Shown: positions 18,063 to 27,100 of the stretch, piece after piece
How positions within the stretch are numbered: the stretch's first letter is position 1
Layout of the letters: each line of letters opens with the position of its first letter
Source of the DNA: Exophiala sp. HKRS030
Taxonomy: Eukaryota > Ascomycota > Eurotiomycetes > Chaetothyriales > Herpotrichiellaceae
NCBI GenBank assembly: GCA_023897205.1
Contig: JAHWDD010000008.1
Coordinates: forward strand, 1,364,001-1,428,000
Direction: 5' to 3'
DNA: 64,000 bases
Made by a program: the position numbers and the translations under genes
Notes under the pieces: model-generated
What the model was told of the DNA's origin: nothing
Databases searched by the model: none
What the model saw: the letters and a program-made list of their open reading frames with translations, nothing else

Positions 18063-21000
18063 ATGAATCCGTCTACACGACTTCAGGTTATTCCACGATC
18101 CTCAACAGTCCCAATCCGGCCAAACCTCTCCACCTTCATTGACTTGGCCCGTCATGCCACATTCCACGAAAATCAGAGTGCCTTACCACCACATGCTCGA
18201 GAAGCTCAAAGTATTGCCTCGTCTGTGACTATTGGTTCGGGCATTTCATACACCATCACAAGAAAAGACATTATTCCATGCCGGAACGACAGACTACCAC
18301 CCGTGCACCAGCGAGGCGTCACCGTGAGCGCAAACCCCTCGCCGGCAGCGCAGCAATCTATGATAGCCCGAGTTATTTACAAGATACCCAAGGTTGATTT
18401 TTACGAGACAGGTGAAGCGATGCCCGAGTCTTACGAAGCATATGCTTCTGTTCTGCGAGATTTCTTGGTGCTTTCCCATGAATCGACTATCTTACACGAG
18501 AACCTGTTGACTCTGTTGGGATTGGCTTGGGGCAACATGCCAGGCGAACATCCATATATGATACCGGTTCCTATTGTTGAGTATGCCGACTTTGGATGCC
18601 TCGCAGATCTACAGAAATCAAAGAAGCTCTGCAATTCCCACAAGATGCGGTTACTCATGGATATGGCCACAGGACTTGAATTTCTTCACAGATGTGATAT
18701 CGTACATGGTGATTTCAAGAGTGAGAATGTTCTCATATTCGCTCATGTCGACTCGCGGTATTGTGCTAAACTGACTGATTTTGGATCTGCGTTGCCTGGA
18801 GGTCAGGGAGTGTTTGACGTCTACAAGAATGGCACCGTACTCTGGGCAGCGCCTGAGATCCTGGAAGGAAATTCTGACACAGCGTGTCTTTCGGCTGCCG
18901 ATGTCTTCTCATTTGGACTGACGCTCTGGCGAACAGCAATAGATGGGTTTGACCCCCTGAGCACATTCATGCTCTCCAGGAATGAAGCGGCCACAGGCAT
19001 GCCTTCGGTTCGGACGCTGACCAAGCGCCCCTATGTAAATGCTGCTGCGAAGCTGTCAGCAGACAAGAAGCTGACCGAATTGGCATCTTCGGCTATCTGG
19101 ATTCCAAAGCTAGAGCTCTTGCGTATCTTCGGGACAAGGACGAGCTGTGGCTGCGAGCAATCTCTTCGTGCAGGGGATGTTCAGAATCAGGATACTATAA
19201 CCGAGGAGGCGTATTTCGCATGTCTCGACCGGATCTTGGGCCAAACACTGCACCCTTGTCCGAACGAGAGAAGTATTGAGTCCGCCAAGGTGGATCTAGA
19301 GACACTGTATGGCCGAGATCCCAAGTAAACGACATGCAACATTTCTGTTCAAGTTGTTCTGCAGCTCACCAACACAGGTCTTCCCTCAAAACTCGGGCAC
19401 AATCTATCACATCAACCCGATCGTATGAATTATTGAAGTCCGGAGGGGTGTGTATTCTTCTACCGAGTTAACTCGATACTAACCAAGAAACAGTTCGTCA
19501 TGTCGTTGATCGCTATGAGAGATATACAGGCTCACATTATGAACGATGTGTTCGGCCAGATTGTGAGGTTAAACGATGCGACTCGGCGCAGGCGCGGCTG
19601 GACTCCACGCCTTGAAAGTCTCCTGACTGCAGGCTTCATGAGCGGGATGGGCTCTGATCGCTTCTTCGACGCGAGAGAGGCCGTCCGTGCTTGCGATCGT
19701 GGTGCTAGAGCTGGCATTACAGGACTCCGTGCAATCATTTACCGCCTGGTGAATGTGGCAGGTGATCATTGCGGCGGCGGGATACTGTCGCTACTTAGAT
19801 GGAGTGCTGAGCGTGGATCTATGGCAGCCATGGAAGACCTCAGAGACCTTGACCCAGAGATGGCAGAGAGTGCGGCAGCATTTCTCCGTAGGCATACCTG
19901 TGGGATTGGAGCAGACTTCTTCACCAAGATCATCGGACCATTTAACTATCCACAACTGTCGGATCGTTCCATCATCGAAGCCCATCTCCGGAGAACTGGA
20001 CAGAAGGCATCTGAAATTATTCTCAACGCTCGAGGAGACACTTTGATCCACGCCGCCGCCTCAGGTGGAAGCACCGACGTTGTAGAGCTTCTGATAGGCC
20101 GCTATGATGTTCCCGTGAACCTGCGCAATCCGCACGGGGAAACACCACTCTTGTGTGCCTTGCGGTCAGGCCATGTCGATATTGTGAACTATCTGCTCGA
20201 CTGGGCCGCCGATGCCAAGTTAACGTCGAAGAGGCAAGAGAATGTACTCCACTGGTTAATCTCGATACCCGACTCGGAACTGCCTGATCTTCTTGCAAGA
20301 TTGATCACCAATGGAGCAGATATTCAAGATCCTGGGTGGGCCTTATCTTGCGACTACGCCGCTACTATGATCACAAACCGCTTTGATCGTTGGGACTGCC
20401 CTGGAGCAGGTGCGCCGTTGCATTGGGCAACCTCCCGCAAAAGAGCTGTGCTGGTCAAGTTATTGTTGGACCATGGGGCAAAGCACAATGATCGGGGCAG
20501 GATCGGCACGAACTCCACCCCGTTTGAGCAAGCAGCTTATTTTCACGACCATGAAATCTTGAGGATATACATTGATACAAAATATCCAAGACCCCGTGTG
20601 CCATGTTTCGACACTGGCCATGACTCGGTACTCCACAACCGGAGCGATGAGATACCTGGGGGGTCTTTGCTCATTGGCCTCTCCGCATTGATCCGTGAAG
20701 CCATCGACGGATCTGACCGCTTTCTGATGGCCGTAAGATGGGGAAAACAATACAAAGCACAGCTGCGTGAGACCTTGAAACTTCTAGGAGAAGAGCTTAG
20801 CTACCAGCAACTGGTCAAGGGAGTCGACAAGGCCGGGCGGTCCCCACTTCACTATGCTGCTTATTGTGGTTTCCACGAGGCAGCGGAGCATGTCTACGAG
20901 TTCATGGAAGGTGCTAGCATGATCGACACTCCATATGGACGAGGTGGAGGCATTACTCCCATCTTCGAGGCTATCAGGCGCGACAACAAGACCCTGTTTG

Positions 21001-21842
21001 ACTTTTTCCTGGATAAAGGTGCCAGAATTGATATAAGAATCGACAGCCCCGGTATGCAAAGTCGATTTGACTGGTGTATCCTGCACGCAGTCGCCCAGGA
21101 TTGTCATTTCAGCGGTCCTGAGCTTGCCAACAGACTGCTGGAGTTGGGATTGCCGCCCGACGGTTATGAGCCCGTCGGTGATCAGGAGCCCACGGAGACG
21201 CCACTCGCCGTGGCCATCGATAGCAACAACTTCAAGCTTGCCGATCTGCTGCGACAGAAAGGCGCAAATATCAATGCCCTTTCGCGATTCACCCTCTCCA
21301 GCCACATGAAGTTACAACATCCCATGACCATCCTCGGACGAATCATAGCAAGCAATCTTCGCGACTGGCGGTCTCGCCTAAAGTATCTACTACATCCGGA
21401 GACGGAGATGGGACATCCACCACCCCCGGATTTTCTCGTGGGACCCAGTCAAGGATGGACCGCACTACATGTCAGTGCCTTGGGCCTGCAGACTCGGGAC
21501 CCCGAGTTTCGACGAGATCTTGATGCTGAGGTGTCCGCGAATATACTGACATACCTGTTGGAATTCTACGATCAACCCCGGCAAGTCAATGCACTAACCA
21601 TCGATGCTGCCAGGACCACGGCCTTGCATATCGCGGTCCAGACCCACAATCTCGAGGCCGTCGTGTCGTTGCTAGACACCGGCGTCGTCGATTTACACAT
21701 CCGGGCGCACGACGGCCGTTCTGTAATTGAGACGGCCACGATGTGTGTCGAAGAGGCTGCAGGACAGGCTCGGCAAGGAGACTTGAGCGATGCAGAGGAT
21801 ATCCTGGCGGCGTTGTTGGATTATGAGGATCAACGGCATTGA
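18063..21842 (+). CDS. Protein kinase-ankyrin repeat fusion
   Basis: I read this as one three-exon gene: 18063-19324, 19378-19447 and 19494-21842, 1226 residues. Intron 1 (GTAAAC...CTCACC...ACACAG) removes the stop TAA at 19326. The 70-bp exon 2 is open in phase. Intron 2 (GTGTGT...ACTAAC...AAACAG) joins in phase 0 to the ankyrin frame. The kinase domain (about 100-435) has VIYK near residue 107, HGDFKSEN (Asp217, Asn222), DFG at 239-241, APE at 263-265 and DVFSFG, so it looks active, though with HGD rather than HRD. Ankyrin repeats run from about residue 620 to 1200 (DTLIHAAASGG, APLHWATS, SPLHYAAYCG, TALHIAVQ). The ATG at 18063 is chosen; the frame extends up to 18015 without another ATG. 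If introns 1 and 2 are not used, this would be two genes, kinase and ankyrin. Confidence 0.8.
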
Positions 21843-22639
21843 GACGGGGGGTGCGTCAGTGCAGCGTTTCTGGGCCCTCCACTGATCTCCCGGACCGGCC
21901 CCCCGACCCTGGAGTAATCCCACCCACCGCCATTTTTCTAACCAGTTTCACTGCGTCTTATCTTCTCCCGCACCACTGCAAACTCTTCTACCATGCAACC
22001 TCATGCACTATAAGTCAGGCCTGTCTACCATCCAGGAGTCAAGGAGACACTTACGTACGTAGTGTCCATATCGTAGCATCAAGTGACGCATTCCGTACCG
22101 TAATGCCTGCACAGATACATGTCCACTAGTTCCAATTGGTCAAGCAAGAGGACGACTTTAGTTTCCGTGTGCCGAATCAGGTCCCCAATCCAGCCAGGCA
22201 CGAAGGGAGTGGCCATGTTCAGATTCCAATGTGAAGAACGCACCGATACTCCTTTGCCTCAAGCAACTCGACTATCCTCTAATGCTCAAGAAAGGTTGAA
22301 TCTCGTGCAGGATTTCAGCTCGCCTCTCAAGACGCCTCCTCGACCATGGTCGCCTGTTGAGGCCGGGCGGACAGCGCCGTCAGGCTGAAGCCTAGGAAGT
22401 TGCATCAGGTCGAACCCTAGTGGGCGCCACAATATCGTACATGTACCATTCATGGGAAAGATGTCTCAGGTCTCGATGGTTCTGGGCTCTTCATTGATCT
22501 ACTGAACCAATAGGCTACAATCCTCATTATTAAACATGTAGTAAGTGACGCGTCTTTCATACGTCGACAGCCTCACCACTTCGGGTCGCACACCATCTGC
22601 CTCGCAAAGACTATCGAACGCCACAAGCGATGTGATCCC
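21843..22639. other. Convergent intergenic region
   Basis: About 800 bp between the ends of the kinase-ankyrin gene and the GPI-type protein gene. Short frames on both strands look random. No repeat or RNA gene seen. Confidence 0.4.
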
Positions 22640-23490
22640 TCAGATGCCCAATAAAAATGCCATCATGGCAAACAGCCCAATCCCAGTATCCATTGACGGC
22701 GCGGCGGCACGTTGGGTTCCGGCGTTCGACTGGGCGGTAGGTGTGGGTGTCTGGGTGTTTGGTGCGGTCGAGGCCGAGGCCGAGCTGGTGCCCGCCGCGG
22801 TGAAGCTTGTCGTACCGAACGTGTTTGTCGTGGTGGCCGAGTCACTCGACCCGGTCGAGTGAATGAACCCACTGGGCACCGGCAGTGTGCTTGCGTTCGT
22901 GCCCAAAGATGAGCACTCGGCGATCCCAGGAGTGTATATGCTCAACACGGAGGAAATGCAGCCCTGGTGGTGGTGGTGCCTCGGTCAATGGAGCCCCGAC
23001 GACGAAGCAGGGCGCGATACTGACCATGGGGTAAGTCACTGTGCCATCGACCCGGGTGACGTTCACGCAGTTGTCGGTGCACTGCGCATTACCTGCGGTG
23101 GGAGAATCTTGATAGCACAGAGCGCCCTGATGGACTCCCGATCCTGGCGGGTAGCATGCGAGGCTGGGACTGATGTGAGAAAAATGCCACGCACGAGGCA
23201 GGTTCGTCGATTCTCTTCCTTTCTCAACTTACTCGTCGTTACAATTCCCAAAGACCGGGCAACCATCCAGACAGCGGATGATGATATCACTCGCAAGGCT
23301 TCCTGATCCTTCGCAGTAGAAGCCACCTCTGGCCGGACATGAGAATGTGATGTAGGGATCACCTGAGCAATTCGAGCTCAGAACCCCAAGACACCTGGGC
23401 TGGGTCAATGTGCGTTCGATCCGTTTGAAGTTGAACAATTTGTACTCACCAGGTCAGGAGAATAAGGCCTCGTAGGGTTGCGGTCTTCAT
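22640..23490 (-). CDS. Secreted, probably GPI-anchored cysteine-rich protein
   Basis: Four exons on the minus strand, 23450-23490, 23233-23394, 23025-23169 and 22640-22963, join in phase to 223 residues. Donors are GTGAGT, GTAAGT and GTCAGT; all acceptors end in CAG. The reconstructed N-terminus (MKTATLRGLILLTWCLGVLS) is a good signal peptide, formed only after the first intron is removed. The ectodomain has about a dozen cysteines (CLDGCPVFGNC, ACYPPG, QCTDNCVNVT, then GCISS and AECSS). A Ser/Thr/Ala-rich stalk (residues about 135-210) leads to a short hydrophobic tail (GLFAMMAFLLGI), as in GPI-anchored wall proteins. The spacing does not match CFEM as I know it, so I do not assign a family. 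A surface or adhesion role is inference. It is divergent from the multi-pass membrane protein gene. Confidence 0.75.
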
Positions 23491-23840
23491 GTCTGCTAAA
23501 GTCCTACCAAGTAGATTGAATCGTGAATCAGTGTAGAGGAGGAGGGTGGTGGCGTTTCATTTAAACAAACAACGAGAAGGCCGGACCCCCGAACCTTGCT
23601 TCAGCTGAAGTTGAGGCTGCAAAGCCGCATGGCTACTGAACCCTGCCTCGCTTAAGGAGTGCGCATCAAAATATTGTCTTGCCGCAGGTGGCGCACCCAT
23701 TTCCATATCCGAAGGTGGTGTGCACTCGTGCCTGCTCGTCCTGTAGTCCTCCATCCATGTATACGTTTCTCTTCTGGCGAGGAACAAGGCATCTATCGAA
23801 TGTGATCGGCTTTCCACAGGCAAGGACTCAGCCTAGAAAT
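23491..23840. promoter_or_regulatory. Divergent region, secreted protein / membrane protein
   Basis: About 350 bp between two divergent starts. Part of it (23757-23840) may be coding if the membrane protein starts at the upstream in-frame ATG. No operator recognised. Confidence 0.35.
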
Positions 23841-26348
23841 ATGGCTCTTGAGAGGGCCGAGAGTGAACCTAATCGCGCCTCATCCATCGTCAATATTCCT
23901 GTTGAAGATGAAGTTCCGGCTCCGGATGCTATGCCAGTAGCTGGTGAGAAAACTCACTCTCTCATCATGAACAGAAACACCGTTCCACAAGACACGGAGC
24001 TATTCTCGTCGCCTCAGTTTCAGCAGACGCAGCCTCCGAGGGAGTCAGTTGCCCTTCTTCAAGAGTCGCGAACAGGCCATCCGGGGCCGGCAGCATTGCA
24101 CTCCGCGAATGGGTTTGATATTCCAAGGTCATGGCGAGAGTTGGCAAAGATCATGCACGAGAAGCTTGGCTTCCTCACAATCGCCATCTTCTTGGTGGGA
24201 CTTGTGGTTATTCTTGCCGTCATGAGCCTGTGGACATTTCTGTGGTTCGGCAACGGTCACAATAGTGCCTGGCAATGGATCATGGAGCACGACTCTCTCA
24301 AGGTCATCGTATCATCTACGGCCGAAGTAGCAAACAAGGTCGCAGTCCTGATGATAGGTTTCGAATGCTCTATGCTGATAGCATTGGCACTTGAGTGGTC
24401 CGACATCCGCTTCTCTGATATCGCAGCAGTATCGATTGGTCGTGCAGGAGGCGGTCAAGGTCTGAGCACCATGAAGAAGATCTCAAAACTCAGCCTGTCA
24501 GCCCAAGGCGTCAACTTGGTCTTTCTCATGACTGTGACGGCTGTTCTCCTTCTACAGATGCTCTCGGCCGCGACCCACACGGTGTTGCTAGCAGACATCT
24601 CGGTCGCGAAATTGCCCACCAGCAGAACCGACGAGACCTTCAACATAAGTTTCAATTACTACCCACAGACAATCAGCAACGAAGCAGGGTTCCCGAACCT
24701 GCTATACCGTTCTACGGCTTGGGGCTGGAAAGCACCTTCTTACCCTGCTTTTGCAGAGTATTCGGAAGATCCTTACCAGAAGAACGGCGTATCTGACACA
24801 GGGCTCACCTTGCGTGCATTTCTCCCTATCGCCGATCCCCTTGTGAGACAAAAGATAAGGAGCTATTCGGGCCGGGCGACTGTGCTTGACGCCAGAGTCA
24901 CCTGCCAAATCCCTGATTTTGAAGATATCTCGGTCGAAGTCGAACAAGACAGCCTGTTGTTAAGTGGTTACGTGAAGGCAAGCCAGCCAACTCCACGCCT
25001 GGGAAACATGACGCTAGTTCCCACGCCCAAGAACAGGAGCGACATCACCGACTGGACCCGCAACGCCCCTGTTCCATTCATCTGCGTCGCGCCACTGGCC
25101 AACACGTCCACGTATGGAATGCCTGATCAATGGCGCACAGTGCTCTGCCAACTCACAGAAGCAGGCCGTTCGTCCACGGGCATTGCAGGAGGCCTCGTGA
25201 GCGAGTTCAAGGATTACTCATCTTGGCTTGCCGACTCGACGACATTCAACAACAGTTGGGATTTCGGAACGGCGTACCTGGTTTTCAATGTCACTTCTGG
25301 GCCTTCGTTCCTATGGGAGGACTTTTTCAATTATCAGAAGGTCCTGCCAGCACCTGTCGCAGCAGGAGAGACATCCAAGGAATGGAAGCTCTTCACCCTC
25401 GCCACAGACCTGTCGTTCGGGGCGACGCTTTGCTACTCAGCGTTGGACACGGCCGAAATACCTGTCGAAATTACGTCGGAACCGGAACGTAATGTTACTG
25501 AGCCCGCCCCGACCTTCAACTCTGGGTCCAAACGATACGAGTTCCAAGAACTTCGGAGGCAATACGGCCAGAGCGGACGCCAGAGCGGTTCCCATCCCAG
25601 TACCGGCCGGGATCTTGGTGATAGAGGTATTCTGACGCTGAAAAAGCAGTCTTGGATCGCCGGGAAGGGTGTTCAGCCACCGACCGAGCCCTTTCTGCGG
25701 TCTTTTGCCAATCTGGCCGGATCCGGGAGCAACGACGGAGGCAACGACCCATACTGGTCTGGTTTTCTCTGGAGTTCTTCACCACCGTACAGCTTGAATT
25801 TGTCGGATCACTATTGGACTGTTTTCTCGGCAACCTCTGCCGATTACCTGCAGCCAGACCCTCTGCACGTCTGGCTGTTCCAGGACATCATAGCGCACAG
25901 CGGCTCGGTGGCGTTCGCCCTACAGTCGCTGTTCACGTTGCTGGTGAGCATGGCTTACTATGACCAGTTGCCACAGTTCGACAAAGCCACCCGGGTGGAA
26001 CAGTCTGTGTTTAAGTACACCAACCTGCCAACCCACCATCGAGGTTTGCTGATCGTGATGTGCGCCTTGACGGTTCATCTGTTCCTCGCGTACGGGGTGC
26101 TTGCCTGGTTCGTTCTTGGAACCAAATACACGCGACTGGGTCAGAAATGGCAAGCTATAGCCCAGGCCAATACTCCAGAAATAGCGCCATACCTGGCACA
26201 GGCGGTGACATTGTCGGACGAAGAATTTGACAAGTACGTAGAGGAGCAAGGTGGGCAGATGGTATTGCGTTCGCGAGTCAAGCTCGGACCGCTTGGAGAG
26301 TCTGGGAAGATTGGATTATATGTGTCCTGTGAGAGCCGAGACAGCTGA
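23841..26348 (+). CDS. Multi-pass membrane protein with large ectodomain
   Basis: 835 residues from the ATG at 23841; an in-frame ATG at 23757 would add 28. After a cytosolic N-terminus of about 105 residues come hydrophobic helices FLTIAIFLVGLVVILAVMSL, VAVLMIGFECSMLIALALEW and VNLVFLMTVTAVLLLQMLSA, then some 450 residues rich in N-glycosylation sites (NMT, NRS, NTS, NVT, NLS), then AFALQSLFTLLVSM and a final helix LTVHLFLAYGVLAWFVLG. The ALEWSDIRFSDIAAVSIGRA segment after the second helix is a recurrent signature of a large fungal-specific membrane family of unknown role, often found beside HET and other allorecognition genes in my experience (established only loosely). No transporter or enzyme motif is seen. 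Function unknown. Confidence 0.75.
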   Translation: MALERAESEPNRASSIVNIPVEDEVPAPDAMPVAGEKTHSLIMNRNTVPQDTELFSSPQFQQTQPPRESVALLQESRTGHPGPAALHSANGFDIPRSWRELAKIMHEKLGFLTIAIFLVGLVVILAVMSLWTFLWFGNGHNSAWQWIMEHDSLKVIVSSTAEVANKVAVLMIGFECSMLIALALEWSDIRFSDIAAVSIGRAGGGQGLSTMKKISKLSLSAQGVNLVFLMTVTAVLLLQMLSAATHTVLLADISVAKLPTSRTDETFNISFNYYPQTISNEAGFPNLLYRSTAWGWKAPSYPAFAEYSEDPYQKNGVSDTGLTLRAFLPIADPLVRQKIRSYSGRATVLDARVTCQIPDFEDISVEVEQDSLLLSGYVKASQPTPRLGNMTLVPTPKNRSDITDWTRNAPVPFICVAPLANTSTYGMPDQWRTVLCQLTEAGRSSTGIAGGLVSEFKDYSSWLADSTTFNNSWDFGTAYLVFNVTSGPSFLWEDFFNYQKVLPAPVAAGETSKEWKLFTLATDLSFGATLCYSALDTAEIPVEITSEPERNVTEPAPTFNSGSKRYEFQELRRQYGQSGRQSGSHPSTGRDLGDRGILTLKKQSWIAGKGVQPPTEPFLRSFANLAGSGSNDGGNDPYWSGFLWSSSPPYSLNLSDHYWTVFSATSADYLQPDPLHVWLFQDIIAHSGSVAFALQSLFTLLVSMAYYDQLPQFDKATRVEQSVFKYTNLPTHHRGLLIVMCALTVHLFLAYGVLAWFVLGTKYTRLGQKWQAIAQANTPEIAPYLAQAVTLSDEEFDKYVEEQGGQMVLRSRVKLGPLGESGKIGLYVSCESRDS

Positions 26349-27100
26349 ACCTGTTGGGTTATTCTTTTAGCTGTTGAAATCTGTCTGGAGCTGGAATCAG
26401 ATCGCTCAGGGCCGGGCGAATAAATACTTAAAAGGCAATCTAAAGTTGCTGAAAGTTGCCAAAAGGTAGATGCTACGTAAAGAGTAAGTAGTCAATGATG
26501 TCTGAAATATATTGAACAATGGCGCTATATGAAAAGTGAGAAGAGGGTGTGAGCTTCTATTTACTTCACAGCGACCCTATTTCAGACAAATGCTCCGTTA
26601 AAGATGGGTTTACTTTGGTCTGTTCTTGCTGTTTCGGGCGCGATTCTCTTTGCTGCTTAGTCGAGGCCTTGGGGAGGACACACATAAATGACTTTGGTGT
26701 GACAGCTTCAGTGACTATCTTCTGGTTTTCCAACGGGGTTACACTGTCTCGTCGTGCTGTAGTTACTCAAAATAAGGGACCTTAAGCCCTCAAACTAGGC
26801 GACATGTGACATGGCATGAAAAGCGGACGATAGGGTATTCAGATTTGATCCTTAATGTAAGCTGCTTTGACACACTATTGTCCCTGTACGGAGTACATCA
26901 ATCGAGTTCGGTTCCGTACTCACCGGGCTTCAGGCTGATAGCGAAACCACAAACTCCAAGCGAGGCTCGTTTACTTTTGTACTGTAGGTGTTCAAGTCCT
27001 GATGCGATACTATTTCCATTTTCATGAGAAAAGGAAAAGATAGAGTACAATTTTTACGCTTGACTAAGATACGGTACACACAGGCTCGGGGGGTCTCGCG
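26349..27100. other. Convergent intergenic region
   Basis: About 750 bp, moderately AT-rich, between the membrane protein and HET genes. One ACGGAGTA copy lies at 26887-26896 as the palindromic form TACGGAGTAC. No gene or RNA seen. Confidence 0.4.

Noticed and set aside
19329..19499. Treating this as an intergenic gap between a kinase gene and an ankyrin gene
   Set aside because: Two consensus introns and an in-phase exon span it, so a single gene is the simpler reading; RNA evidence is needed to be certain.
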